A stretch of 36,601 nt of DNA from Amycolatopsis palatopharyngis (GCF_003385185.1 NZ_PQHZ01000055.1:1-36601); one strand, 5' to 3'. Positions 15,864 through 25,050 are shown, counted from the stretch's first letter. Numbers and translations are program-made. Notes: a model not told the origin generated them from the sequence alone.

Positions 15864-17849
15864 GTGGCCTCGTTGACCACCGCAACACCGGCTTGCCCGG
15901 GGTCCGCTCGTGCGGCTGTGCCGCCGACACGTCGGACTCGGCTGTGGGCCTTGCCTGCGGTGTGGTGAGCCACGGCGGCGCTGGTGTTGTTCCTGGCCGG
16001 GCTGGTTGTCCAGCTTCTGGATGGCCCGACCTGGCTGTCGTGGCCGTTGTATCTGGCCTGCTACGTGATCGGTGGTTGGGAGCCAGCTTGGGCGGGGTTG
16101 CGGGCGCTGCGGGAGAAAACCCTGGACGTGGACCTGTTGATGGTCGCGGCAGCGATCGGGGCGGCGTCGATCGGGCAGGTGATGGACGGCGGGTTGTTGA
16201 TCGTCATCTTCGCCACCTCCGGCGCGCTGGAGGCGCTGGCGACCGCGCGCACGGAGGACTCGGTGCGCGGTTTGCTGGATCTGGCACCCGACACCGCGGT
16301 TCGCGTGACCGAAGGGGGTGAGGAGGAGACCGTGCCGGCCGCTGACCTGGTTGTCGGGGACGAGGTGCTGGTGCGGCCGGGGGAGCAGGTTCCCGCCGAT
16401 GGCACGGTCGTGGCCGGGGCCAGCGAGGTGGACCAGGCGACCGTCACGGGGGAACCGCTGCCCGTGGACAAGGCAGTCGGGGACGAGGTGTTCGCGGGCA
16501 CGTTCAACGGCACCGGGATGTTGCGGGTGCAAGTCGATCGGCGTGCAGAGGACTCGGTGGTGGCTCGCATCGCCGCGCTGGTCGAGCAGGCCAGCCAGAC
16601 CAAGGCGCGGACCCAGCTGTTCATCGAGAAGGTGGAACAGCGTTACTCGATCGGTATGGTTGTTGCCACCCTCGCCCTGTTCGTCATCCCGTTGTGGTGG
16701 GGCGAGCCGCTGCAGGAGTCCTTACTGCGGGCGATGACATTCATGATCGTCGCCTCGCCGTGCGCGGTCGTGCTGGCGACCATGCCGCCACTGCTGGCCG
16801 CGATCGCCAACGCCGGCCGGCACGGGGTCCTGGTCAAGTCCGCCGTGGTGATGGAACAGCTCGGCGCCACCACCCGAGTCGCGTTCGACAAGACCGGCAC
16901 GCTGACTCGCGGCACGCCCGAACTCGCGGACGTCCGGGTGCTACCCGGTAGCGCGCTTAACAGCGGGCAGCTGTTGCGCTACGTCGCGGCGGTTGAACAT
17001 CCCAGCGAGCACCCGCTGGGCGCGGCGATCGTGCGCGCCGCTCGCGCCCAAGGCCTTGAACTGCCGCCCGTGGACGACTTTCTCGCGAAGCCCGGCAGGG
17101 GCGTGTCCGCGCGCATCGACGGCTCCGCGATCCAGGTCGGTTCACCGGCCACGTTGCTCGATCCGGGTTCGGCGGAAGACGCCGAGAGGTGGGAGGTGGT
17201 CGACGGCATCCAGGCGCGGGGCCATACCGCTGTGGTCGTGCTGTGGGAGCGCCGGCCGGTGGGCGTGCTGGGTATCACCGATCAGGTGCGTGGGGAAGCT
17301 GAATCGGCTGTTGCCGCCGTCGCCGAGCTGACCGGCGCTGGTCCCGTGTTGGTCACCGGCGACAATCACGCGACCGCGGCCACACTGGCCGGCCAGGTCG
17401 GCATCATGGACGTGCGGGCGGAGCTGCTGCCGGATGACAAGGTCACGGTGGTCCGCGAACTGCAGGCGCAGGGGCAGCGGGTGGCTGTGGTCGGTGATGG
17501 CATCAACGACGCACCTGCCCTCGCCGCCGCGCACACTGGCATCGCCATGGGCGGCGCCGGGTCCGATCTCACCCTGCAGACCGCCGACGCCATCGTCGTG
17601 CGCGACGACCTGACCACGATTCCCGCCGTGATCGCGCTGTCTCGCCGCGCCCATCGGGTCGTGGTCGCCAACCTGGCCATCGCGGGTACCTTCATCGCGG
17701 TGCTGGCCCTGTGGGACGTGCTCGGCACGTTGCCACTGCCATTGGGTGTGGCCGGGCACGAAGGCTCCACCGTCATCGTCGGTCTCAACGGGCTCCGGAT
17801 GCTGCGTCCCGCGGCGTGGAAACGAGCCGCAGTCAGCGCAGGCCGCTGA
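15864..17849 (+). pseudogene. P1B-4-type metal-exporting P-type ATPase with in-frame TGA at codon 35
   Basis: GTG 15864 follows GGAGG with ideal spacing. The frame runs through RTRLWALPAVW, meets TGA at 15966-15968, and continues in the same frame with ATAALVLFLAGLVVQLL and 621 further intact codons. Downstream motifs: TGEPLPVDK, the membrane metal site SPCAVV (P1B-4 class, CoaT/CtpD/CtpJ), phosphorylation DKTGTLT, SEHPL, GDGINDAPAL, and a last-helix HEGSTVIV. There is no N-terminal metal-binding domain, as expected for this class. The family exports Co, Zn, Ni or Fe(II). Either a nonsense mutation has disabled the gene, or a downstream start such as GTG 15984 (no ribosome site visible) gives a protein missing about 40 residues, or the base is a sequencing error. 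Confidence 0.88.
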
Positions 17850-18076
17850 GGTCACGGAAGCGACAGCTCTCCAGGCTGAACACGCTGCCGACTCCGGTGA
17901 ACAACGCGGCGACCGGTCACGTTCTGTGCCGCTGTCAGTACGGAGGCAGTCAGCGCCTACACATACTGCCAACTCCACAAAACAAGCCGCGCCACGTATC
18001 AGTGGCGGGCAAAGCATCGTAGCGGGCATCGGTGAGGTTCCGGTCACCTGACGCTTGATGCTGCCGACGGCCGAGG

Positions 18077-18397
18077 TCAGTCGTGGTCGGGCAAGCCCAG
18101 GAGGTGGTGGTCGGCGGCGTTGAGGACCTCGGTGAGCAGGCGGCGCACGTGGCCACCTCGGGCGCTGTACAGCGACCGGCGGCCGTCGCGGCGGACCGAG
18201 ATCAGGCCCGCGAGCTTGAGCTTGGCCAGGTGCTGTGACACGACGGGGCGTGCGACGGTCAGTTCGGCGGTGAGGGCGGCGACGTCGTACTCGCGGCCAT
18301 TGAGTAGCCAGAGAATCCGTAGCCGTGTCGGCTCGGCCAGCATGCGCAGGGCTGTTGTGGCCACCTCGATCCGCTCGGCAGCGGCAGCGTGTGCCAC
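18077..18397 (-). CDS. ArsR-family metal sensor, KmtR-like
   Basis: The 106-aa winged-helix protein starts at GTG 18397. Its helix-turn-helix is VAALTAELTVARPVVSQHLAKLKLAGL. The C-terminal part has His83, Asp96, His97, His105 and Asp106, with the same spacing as the Ni/Co ligands of mycobacterial KmtR (His88, Glu101, His102, His110, His111), two of them replaced by Asp. So it probably senses Ni, Co or Zn. It lies downstream of a CDF exporter on the same strand, separated by two gene relics, and probably controls that exporter or the P-type ATPase. No TGAA-type operator is visible next to it. Confidence 0.85.
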   Translation of the reverse strand: MAHAAAAERIEVATTALRMLAEPTRLRILWLLNGREYDVAALTAELTVARPVVSQHLAKLKLAGLISVRRDGRRSLYSARGGHVRRLLTEVLNAADHHLLGLPDHD

Positions 18398-18475
18398 TGG
18401 TCACGCGGCACGTCATGTGCACCTAACACGGTCCGCAGGGAATTCTCGCTCTAGAGCCTAGCCGGGTGCAGGCGA

Positions 18476-18603
18476 GTGATCGTGTCGTTGTTCGCTCACA
18501 GGGACTATAGCCACCTGTTCGCTGCGTAGGTGGTGGCCTTGTTCGGCATTGGCCTGACAACGGTGGCGCTCGCATTGCTGGCCTACGAGTTGGCGGGGGC
18601 GAG
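18476..18603 (+). pseudogene. N-terminal relic of an MFS transporter
   Basis: The frame from GTG 18476 or 18482 reads a polar start (SLFAHRDYSHLFAA), then TAG at 18527, then VVALFGIGLTTVALALLAYE and LAGAS. This matches the first two helices of actinobacterial MFS drug/metal exporters, where a Gln usually stands at the TAG (CAG to TAG). Similarity stops near 18603, where a different relic begins on the other strand. It is a decayed fragment of about 40 codons. Confidence 0.65.
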
Positions 18604-18720
18604 TGTTGGATGCCTTCGGTCGGGGCGAGGTGCCGGGCGCCGGAGAGGAAGTCGGCGTGCAGGTGAGTGTCGGCAATCGCGCCGTTGCCGCGCTCGGAGC
18701 AGCACGGTGGAACAAACCTG
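18604..18720 (-). pseudogene. Relic of an MBL-fold (persulfide dioxygenase-like) hydrolase
   Basis: The minus-strand frame reads NGAIADTHLHADFLSGARHL, the metal-binding signature of MBL-fold sulfur dioxygenase/rhodanese proteins (H-x-H-x-D-x-x-S-G-A). There is neither start nor the rest of the domain. It abuts the MFS relic at about 18604, so a deletion has joined fragments of two lost genes. Confidence 0.62.
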
Positions 18721-18735
18721 TCGATTTAGGCCGCG

Positions 18736-19689
18736 TTATCCGATGGGGTCGGTCTCGGTGCGGCTGCGGGAGTCCTGGCTCGGGCGGTACAGGTCGGGTT
18801 CGAGATAGATGAGGGTGGCGATCGGGACGGCGTCGCGGATACGTCGTTCGGCCGCGTTGATAGCAGCAGCGATGTCTTCGCCGGTGGCAGATTCGGTGAC
18901 CGCGATTTTCGCGGCGACCAGGAGTTGTTCCGGGCCGAGGTGCAGGGTCCGCATGTGGATGACCAATTCGACACCCTCGCCCGGGAGTGCGCGCTCGATG
19001 GCGCGTTGGTGTTCGCGCCCGGCGCCTTCGCCGATCAGCAGCGACTTCATCTCGATAGCGAGGATGATGGCGATGACGACGAGCAGCACGCCGATCATGG
19101 CGGTGCCGGCGGCGTCCCAGCGCCCCTCGCCGGTCAGTAGCGTCATCGAGACGCCGAACAGCGCGAACATCAGGCCGAGGAGCGCGCCGAGGTCCTCCAG
19201 CAGGATGACCGGTAACTCGGGTGCTTTGCTCCTGCGCACGAATTGCATCCAGGAACGGGTGCCGCGGACGCGGTTGGATTCGATGACGGCGGTGCGCAAC
19301 GCGAACCCTTCGAGGACCATCGCGACGAGCAGAACCACGATCGGTACCCAGTGCCAGGAGTCGATCGGGTGCGGGTCACTCCATTTGTGCCACGCCTCAT
19401 ACAGCGCGAACAGGCCACCGAGGCTGAACAGCACGATCGACACGATGAACGCGTACACGTAGCGCTCCCGGCCGTAGCCGAACGGGTGTTCCGGTGTCGC
19501 TTTGCGCTTCGCGCGTTTGCCCCCGAGTAACAGGAGCGCCTGGTTGCTGGTGTCGGCGACGGAGTGCACCGACTCGGCGAGCATCGACGACGACGCGGTC
19601 AACAGGAACGCGACGAACTTGGTAACGGCGATGCCCAGGTTGGCGAACATCGCGGTTACCACGGCCTTGGTGCTTCCCTCGGCAGCCAC
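18736..19689 (-). CDS. Cation diffusion facilitator (CDF/SLC30A9-like) exporter
   Basis: The 317-aa protein starts at GTG 19689. It has the six-helix CDF core with metal-site residues in SVHSVADTSNQ (H-x-x-x-D) in helix 2 and LLEDLGALLGL in helix 5, where an Asp of the second pair is kept. The cytoplasmic C-terminal domain begins about residue 215 (EMKSLLIGEGA), typical of the group with long C-terminal helices. CDF proteins export Zn, Co, Ni or Fe using the proton gradient. Together with the KmtR-like sensor at 18077-18397 it forms a metal-efflux cassette. Confidence 0.92.
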   Translation of the reverse strand: MAAEGSTKAVVTAMFANLGIAVTKFVAFLLTASSSMLAESVHSVADTSNQALLLLGGKRAKRKATPEHPFGYGRERYVYAFIVSIVLFSLGGLFALYEAWHKWSDPHPIDSWHWVPIVVLLVAMVLEGFALRTAVIESNRVRGTRSWMQFVRRSKAPELPVILLEDLGALLGLMFALFGVSMTLLTGEGRWDAAGTAMIGVLLVVIAIILAIEMKSLLIGEGAGREHQRAIERALPGEGVELVIHMRTLHLGPEQLLVAAKIAVTESATGEDIAAAINAAERRIRDAVPIATLIYLEPDLYRPSQDSRSRTETDPIG

Positions 19690-20141
19690 ACCGAGACCCT
19701 ATCGGCGTGGCTGTGGAGCCGCGCGGCGGTGCTGTTGATCGGCTGTTCGGGAAGCACGTCCACCAGCTCCTGCCCGCCTGGCGTGGGACGAGGCCGCTTG
19801 TGAGTGAGGAACGGGAGGCGATCGGGCTGCGGCGCCTTCTGTCCGCTTCATCGGCGTGGGCCGTCGGCATCGAACCGATCCAGTTACTGTCCTGCCCATT
19901 CGCGGCAGTGGGGTCGGTACCCGTGTTTCCCTGGGCTCCTCGTGGTCTCGCCCGCGACCGTCGGCTCATGGGCGACTGCCGTAGCGCTGGGCGACTCGTC
20001 CATCCGCGGTCGTCAGCGCAGTCCGCGGCTTCTGCCTCATCCAAAGCCTCAGCGGCCGACCCTCGGGGTTCGACTAGCGAAGTCGCGGTAGGCCGTTGCG
20101 TGGACCAGCTCGTGACTCACCTCGACTATCGAGGGTGAGCA
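19690..20141. other. Intergenic stretch without a recognised gene
   Basis: The longest frame is plus-strand 19707-20138 (143 codons). Its composition drifts to serine- and alanine-rich low-bias sequence, it has no ribosome site and it resembles no family I know. Possibly degraded coding DNA. Confidence 0.5.
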
Positions 20142-21710
20142 CTAGTTAATGCAGGGGATGTCGCCGGCCGTGATGCGGTCCTCGGGTGGGGTAGCGGCAG
20201 ACCGTTCGGGCGTGGTGGTGGGACTCGAGGTGGGCTTGGACGATGTGCTCGGGGGCGCGGTTTCCTCGTAGTCGTTGCCGAGGAGGACGTGGATGGTGCC
20301 GTCGGCGAGGGTGGGGTCGCGGTCGGCGGGCAGGTCGTTGAGTTCCTCAGCGATGTAGCGGGCGGTGTCCCCGGCTCCGGGTGAGTACTGCACACGAGAG
20401 GAGTCGGTGGCGGTGGCGTTTCTGGCGTCGCCGATCGGCATGCCGACCTCGCCCAGGTCGGCGAGGACGCGGGCGGCCAGCCCTGTGCGGTTGGTGGTGT
20501 TGAGGACGTCAACGGTGACGGCGTCGAGGGGTGGTGGTTCGGGCTGGCGGGACGACGAGCCCGGCGTGGCGGTGGTTCCTTGTTGGATGGTGTCGGCGAC
20601 GCGGTCGGGGTCGACACGGACGGCTTGACCGTCAGGGGTGTCGTACTCGGGATCGTCGACCGGGATGGTGTCGAAGCGGATGTTGCCGGCGGCCATGCCT
20701 TGCAGTTGTTGGGCGAAGGTGAGGACGTCCCAGCCGTCACTGAGCACTACGGCTTGTTGGATGGAGTCGACCAGGTCTGCGAGTTTGCCGGGGTTGGTGA
20801 GCACACCGGTGGACAGCATCGACCGGGCAAGACCGGCCAGGAACGCTTGCTGGCGCACGACGCGGTCGAGATCTCCTCTCGGGAGCCCGTAGCGTTGCCG
20901 CACGAACGACAATGCGTCGGCCCCGGAGATGGTTTGGCGACCGGCGGGAAAGTCCGCACCGGAACGCTCATCGTCGACGGGCTTGTTCAGACACACCTCG
21001 ACCCCGCCCACGGACTGGGTGATCTGGAAGAAGCCGAGCAGGTTGACCTCGGCGTAGCGATCAATTCCGACACCGGAGAGGTCTTCCACCGTACGCACCA
21101 GCAGTCGGCGGCCCGCGTCCGACGATCGCCGCTGCATCTCGGCCGGATCGTTCACGCCCTCTGCTTGCAGGGACTCGGCGGCCTCGGCCTTACCGCGGCC
21201 GAACGCCGAGTTGATCTTGTGTTTGCCGTGTCCGTCCGGGATCGAGACGTAGGAGTCCCGGGGTAGTGAGTAGGCCACGGCCTCGGAACGATCCTGCGGG
21301 ATGTGCAGCAAGATCATGGTATCGGTCAGGTCTGCCTCGTTGTCACCCGCACGCAGTCGCGCGAGCGTGTCCGCCGGTAGCGGATTGCCCTGTGTATCGG
21401 TGCGGCTGTCCCGGCCGACAAGCAGGATGTCGACCGACCCGTCCGGGTTGCCGCCGGCAGTGACATCGCTGGTCGACAGTCCCGTGTTGAGATCATCGAG
21501 AGAGACCCACGCGTAGCCGGTCACCAGCAGCACCACTGTCGATGCCACCGCGACGAGGCCACGCAGGAACGACGGAGGGCGACGGTGTGCCCGAGAAGGC
21601 GCCGGGCTCAGGCGGACGGTGACTTCACCGCGTGACTCGGGAGCCGTGTGCCGGGCCGGGCCCGATCCCCTTGACACCCGCCTCCGCGCTGAATGGTGCT
21701 CTTGCCGCAT
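20142..21710 (-). CDS. LCP (LytR-CpsA-Psr) phosphotransferase with LytR_C domain
   Basis: The 522-aa protein starts at ATG 21710 with GGAGG just upstream. A cytoplasmic N-terminus (about 45 residues) is followed by one membrane helix (FLRGLVAVASTVVLLVTGYAW). The LCP catalytic domain comes next, with DILLVGRDSRTD, DTMILLHIP, SLPRDSYVSIP, KINSAFGRG and the conserved RQRYGLPRGDLDRVVRQQ. A LytR_C domain follows at about 395-480 (VTVDVLNTTNRTGLAARV), then a low-complexity Ser/Thr/Pro tail. LCP enzymes attach arabinogalactan, teichoic acids or other polymers to peptidoglycan at the outer face of the membrane. There is no sign of metal control; it stands alone, divergent from the antiporter gene. 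Confidence 0.94.
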   Translation of the reverse strand: MRQEHHSARRRVSRGSGPARHTAPESRGEVTVRLSPAPSRAHRRPPSFLRGLVAVASTVVLLVTGYAWVSLDDLNTGLSTSDVTAGGNPDGSVDILLVGRDSRTDTQGNPLPADTLARLRAGDNEADLTDTMILLHIPQDRSEAVAYSLPRDSYVSIPDGHGKHKINSAFGRGKAEAAESLQAEGVNDPAEMQRRSSDAGRRLLVRTVEDLSGVGIDRYAEVNLLGFFQITQSVGGVEVCLNKPVDDERSGADFPAGRQTISGADALSFVRQRYGLPRGDLDRVVRQQAFLAGLARSMLSTGVLTNPGKLADLVDSIQQAVVLSDGWDVLTFAQQLQGMAAGNIRFDTIPVDDPEYDTPDGQAVRVDPDRVADTIQQGTTATPGSSSRQPEPPPLDAVTVDVLNTTNRTGLAARVLADLGEVGMPIGDARNATATDSSRVQYSPGAGDTARYIAEELNDLPADRDPTLADGTIHVLLGNDYEETAPPSTSSKPTSSPTTTPERSAATPPEDRITAGDIPCIN

Positions 21711-21902
21711 CTGTCACCTCCTCGCCTCCTCCTCATCGTCCCAGCTTCGGGACAGCCACCGCCCCAAGGGCGGGCAGAGCAGCGGATACCGGCCGCGGTT
21801 GTGCTGCGAGGGCGTCGCGGCCGGGAGACACTGGCCAACCATGACGTGCACGGGAGACCGCGGCGCTTCTGTGGACGCTGCGACGGACGGGGGGACGGTG
21901 GC

Positions 21903-22940
21903 GTGCTGGACTTCGTGACCGGGATCTGGTCGGTTCCGGTGGCTTTGGTGGTCTTCGGGGTGGCCGGCGCGCTCACCGTGGTCTTCAGTATCCGGCTCGT
22001 GGGGCTGGGCGATACCCTCGCGGACCGGACGGGCTGGGGTGAGGCGTTCTTCGGTGCGGTGTTCTTCGGGTTGGTCACCTCGCTGTCCGGCATCGTGATG
22101 ACCGGGGTCAGTGCCGCTGCGGGACAGCCCGAGTTGGCCTACAGCAACGCTGTCGGCGGGATCGCTGTGCAGACACTGGCGATTGTCGCCGCGGATCTCG
22201 CGTATCGGCGGGTCAACCTGGAACATGCCGCGGCCTCGGGGCAGAACCTGCTGTTCGGGACGCTGCTGATCGTGTTGCTCAGCACCGCGCTGTTGGGGTC
22301 CTTCAGCCCCGAGGTCACGGTGCTGGGTGTGCATCCGGTGTCGGTGGTGATGGTCGCGCTCTACCTGGGGGGACTTCGCCTGATCCGGGCCCAGGAAGAA
22401 CCGATGTGGCGGGCGGTCACCACGAAGGACACCCGTGAGGACCAACCCAACGAGCAGGACGAGTTCGGCAACAGAAGCGGGGTGTCTTTGGGGCTGGAGT
22501 TCGCGGCGATCGCAGGGATCGTCGTCCTCGGCGGCTGGGCGATCGCGCGGGCCGCGGAAAGCCTGGTCGTCACTACCGGGCTGAACGCGGGTTTCGTGGG
22601 CGGTGTGTTCATGGGATTGGTCAATGCGCTGCCGGAAACTGTGGCCGCGATCGCCGCAGTCCGGCGCGGGGCCCTCACGCTCGCGGTCGCAGCGGTCATC
22701 GGCGGAAACTGTCTTGACGCACTCAACCTCGTCGTCGGAGATCTCGCCTTCCGGGGCGGGAGCTTGTTCCACGCCGCGGGTGCGGACCAGCTGTTCCTCA
22801 CCACCGCGGCACTGCTGATGACCGCAGTGCTACTCGGCGGGCTGCTCATCCGGCAACGGCGGGGCTGGTGGCGACTCGGATTCGATGGCATCCTGCTCGC
22901 GGCCATCTATGCCAGTGCTGTGCTCGCCCTCGCCTTCTGA
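21903..22940 (+). CDS. Sodium/calcium exchanger-family (CaCA) antiporter
   Basis: The protein is 345 aa from GTG 21903, chosen because hydrophobic sequence starts there; longer upstream frames are Arg/Gly-rich and implausible. About ten membrane helices form two halves. The second alpha-repeat is standard (GLVNALPETVAAIAA followed by GGNCLDALNLVVGD). In the first the same place reads GLVTSLSGIVMTGVSAAAG, so the usual Pro-Glu pair is Ser-Gly and the cation-binding acid of that half is missing. The family exchanges Ca2+ or other cations for Na+ or H+ at the membrane. Function may be altered or the substrate different. A hydrophilic loop of about 30 residues joins the halves. Confidence 0.85.
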   Translation: MLDFVTGIWSVPVALVVFGVAGALTVVFSIRLVGLGDTLADRTGWGEAFFGAVFFGLVTSLSGIVMTGVSAAAGQPELAYSNAVGGIAVQTLAIVAADLAYRRVNLEHAAASGQNLLFGTLLIVLLSTALLGSFSPEVTVLGVHPVSVVMVALYLGGLRLIRAQEEPMWRAVTTKDTREDQPNEQDEFGNRSGVSLGLEFAAIAGIVVLGGWAIARAAESLVVTTGLNAGFVGGVFMGLVNALPETVAAIAAVRRGALTLAVAAVIGGNCLDALNLVVGDLAFRGGSLFHAAGADQLFLTTAALLMTAVLLGGLLIRQRRGWWRLGFDGILLAAIYASAVLALAF

Positions 22941-23137
22941 CCACACATCACGTCCTCGGTGTCCATGCCTCAACTGCCTGATGGCGTTGCATCGTTGTCC
23001 TTGTGCTGAGGCGTCGACTCGCGGTCCCGGGTGATACGTGCTGCGGCCTGTGGTGTCTTTCCGCTGGTGGAGCAGGATTCTGGTGGCGGCTCTGCATACA
23101 CCGCGCAGAGTGTGCGCCCTGCGGAGAGCTGCCAGTG

Positions 23138-23401
23138 TTACCGGACGCTTTTATGGCGTTTCTGGGTGATGCCTTCGGCGACACCGATGAGAAGCAGGGC
23201 GGCGATGACCGCGAAGATGAAGCCCAGGACGTTGAGCTCGAAAATGTCCCCAGTGCCGAGCAGGTTCGCCAGGGTACCGCCGATAACGGAGCCGACCAGA
23301 CCAAGCAGCAACGTGGCGAGGATGCCCAGTTGCTGCTTGCCGGGTTTGATCAGCCGCGCGAGCGCGCCAATGATCAACCCTGCGACGATGAACCCGATCA
23401 A
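23138..23401 (-). CDS. GlsB/YeaQ/YmgE-family small membrane protein
   Basis: The protein is 87 aa from TTG 23401, chosen because GAGGAGG (23407-23413) lies five bases upstream. Longer frames start inside or beyond this site. Three helices carry the family pattern: GFIVAGLIIGALARLIKPG, LLLGLVGSVIGGTLANLL and GFIFAVIAALLLIGV. The former label, transglycosylase-associated, has little functional support. Members are often stress-induced. It is a single gene, convergent with the antiporter. Confidence 0.88.
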   Translation of the reverse strand: MIGFIVAGLIIGALARLIKPGKQQLGILATLLLGLVGSVIGGTLANLLGTGDIFELNVLGFIFAVIAALLLIGVAEGITQKRHKSVR

Positions 23402-23551
23402 GCCTGCCTCCTCAACTCGCCACACCTCTGGCTGCCAAGATAGCGCCGCCGGGCCAGCCTCGCCGACTGGGCACGTTGAGTCGTCCTACGGAACCTTTCG
23501 CTGCCTGTGTTCGTAGTAGAGTAAGCGCATTCGTGTTGATGTGAGAGGACG

Positions 23552-23680
23552 ATGGACCCATCCCGAAGTACCGGCAGCGTCGAGTGTGGACGTTGCGGCG
23601 AATCCGATTCCGACGCTGACCCGCTGATATCCGCGCGCACGGACGCGGCGCGTTGCGATGACGGGGTGACCGTCCGGTGA
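23552..23680 (+). CDS. 42-aa Cys-containing small protein overlapping the CNNM gene
   Basis: ATG 23552 follows GAGAGGA. The frame ends in TGA at 23678-23680, overlapping the next start as GTGA, the usual sign of translational coupling. The product is acidic and has CGRCG plus one further Cys, resembling half a zinc ribbon. It has no membrane segment. It could be a leader peptide that couples translation of the downstream membrane protein, or a chance frame. I know no family for it. Confidence 0.4.
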   Translation: MDPSRSTGSVECGRCGESDSDADPLISARTDAARCDDGVTVR

Positions 23681-25050
23681 TCGTGGTCACTATTCTCCTC
23701 GGGATCGTGGTGGTGCTCCTGCTCACCGCCGCCACGAGCTATTTCGTGGCCCAAGAGTTTGGCTACATGGCGGTGGACCGTTCTCGGCTGAACGCTCGCG
23801 CTGCCGCAGGCGATACCGCCGCCACCCGGGCGTTGGGAATCACCCGCCGTACGTCGTTCATGCTGTCCGGGGCGCAGCTGGGCATCACGGTGACAGGACT
23901 TCTCGTCGGATATGTGGCGGAGCCGATGATCGGCGCCGGTATCGGCGAGCTTCTCGGTGACATCAACGTGCCGGTGGGTGTTGGTGTTGCGGTGGGTACC
24001 GTGTTCGCGCTGGTTCTGTCCACAGTGGTGCAGATGGTGTTCGGGGAACTATTCCCGAAAAACCTCGCCATCGCCCGGCCGGAACCGGTGGCACTGCGCT
24101 TGGCGGGTTCCACCAAGATCTATCTTGTTGCGTTCGGATGGCTGATCCGGCTGTTCGACCACGCCTCGAATCTGCTGCTGAAGGCGTTGCGCATCGAACC
24201 GGTACACGACGTGGAACACGCCGCCACCTCACGCGACCTCGAGCACATCGTCGCGGAGTCCCGCGAGAGCGGTGACCTGCCCGCCGAGTTGTCGGCCCTG
24301 CTGGATCGAGCGCTCGATCTGCACGAGCGCACCGCGGAACACGCGATGATTCCGCGCCCTCGGGTGGCGACAGTGCGCGGCGATGCGCCGGTGGGAGACG
24401 TTGTGAAACAGATGGCGTCCGGACATTCCCGCTACCCGGTACTGGGCAGCAGCATCGATGACGTCCTCGGCGTGATTTGCCTCCGTGACGTGCTCGCCCT
24501 CGACGCCGAGGCGCGAAGAACGACAATGGCATCGCAAGTGGCGCGACCTGCGGTGGTGGTGCCCTCGTCGCTACCGCTTCCCGACGTCCTCGCCTATTTG
24601 CGCGACGCGGACGAGCAGTTGGGCTGTGTTGTCGACGAGTACGGCGGCCTGGCCGGGGTCATTACCGTGGAGGACATCGCCGAAGAACTGGTTGGGGAAA
24701 TCACCGACGAGCACGACCCGGTCGGCGCGGATCAACCCCAGCCCGAGCCCGACGGCACGTGGCGGTTGTCCGGCACCGTGCACATCGACGAGGTCGAACG
24801 CCTCCTCGGACACGATCTTCCCGAAGGTGACTACGAGACCCTCGCCGGGCTGGTCATCACCGAACTGGGCCGGCTGCCCTCGCCCGGCGATACCGCCACC
24901 GTCGCGCTTCCCCGTCCCGCGGGGGCCGAGGAGGACGAACCCCAGCGATACCTGGCTCTGCAGGTCGACGCGGTCGCGCGGCATGTACCTCAGATGGTCC
25001 GAATTGGACTCCACGACGATCCTCCTGCGACAGGGGAGGTGGGGTCATGA
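23677..25050 (+). CDS. CNNM/CorC-HlyC-type transport protein (DUF21-CBS pair-CorC domain)
   Basis: The 457-aa protein starts at GTG 23677. Domain order: DUF21 membrane domain (about 1-190, with GAQLGITVTGLLVGYVAEP and FGELFPKNLAIARPE, the conserved Mg-site region of CNNM/CorC proteins), a CBS pair (about 215-335, with MIPRPRVATV and VVDEYGGLAGVITVEDIAEE), and a CorC_HlyC domain (about 350-435). CNNM/CorC proteins move Mg2+ or help resist cobalt and other divalent metals. It is often mislabelled hemolysin. The gene overlaps its shorter paralogue as ATGA, so the pair is cotranslated and probably forms a heteromer. Confidence 0.93.
   Translation: MIVVTILLGIVVVLLLTAATSYFVAQEFGYMAVDRSRLNARAAAGDTAATRALGITRRTSFMLSGAQLGITVTGLLVGYVAEPMIGAGIGELLGDINVPVGVGVAVGTVFALVLSTVVQMVFGELFPKNLAIARPEPVALRLAGSTKIYLVAFGWLIRLFDHASNLLLKALRIEPVHDVEHAATSRDLEHIVAESRESGDLPAELSALLDRALDLHERTAEHAMIPRPRVATVRGDAPVGDVVKQMASGHSRYPVLGSSIDDVLGVICLRDVLALDAEARRTTMASQVARPAVVVPSSLPLPDVLAYLRDADEQLGCVVDEYGGLAGVITVEDIAEELVGEITDEHDPVGADQPQPEPDGTWRLSGTVHIDEVERLLGHDLPEGDYETLAGLVITELGRLPSPGDTATVALPRPAGAEEDEPQRYLALQVDAVARHVPQMVRIGLHDDPPATGEVGS

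Noticed and set aside
15966..15968. TGA read as selenocysteine in the P-type ATPase
   Set aside because: The site is a membrane-helix position with no Cys in relatives I can recall, and no SECIS-like stem was seen just downstream.
21693..21902. 70-residue N-terminal extension of the CaCA protein
   Set aside because: Arg/Gly-rich, overlaps the divergent LCP start region and has no membrane character.
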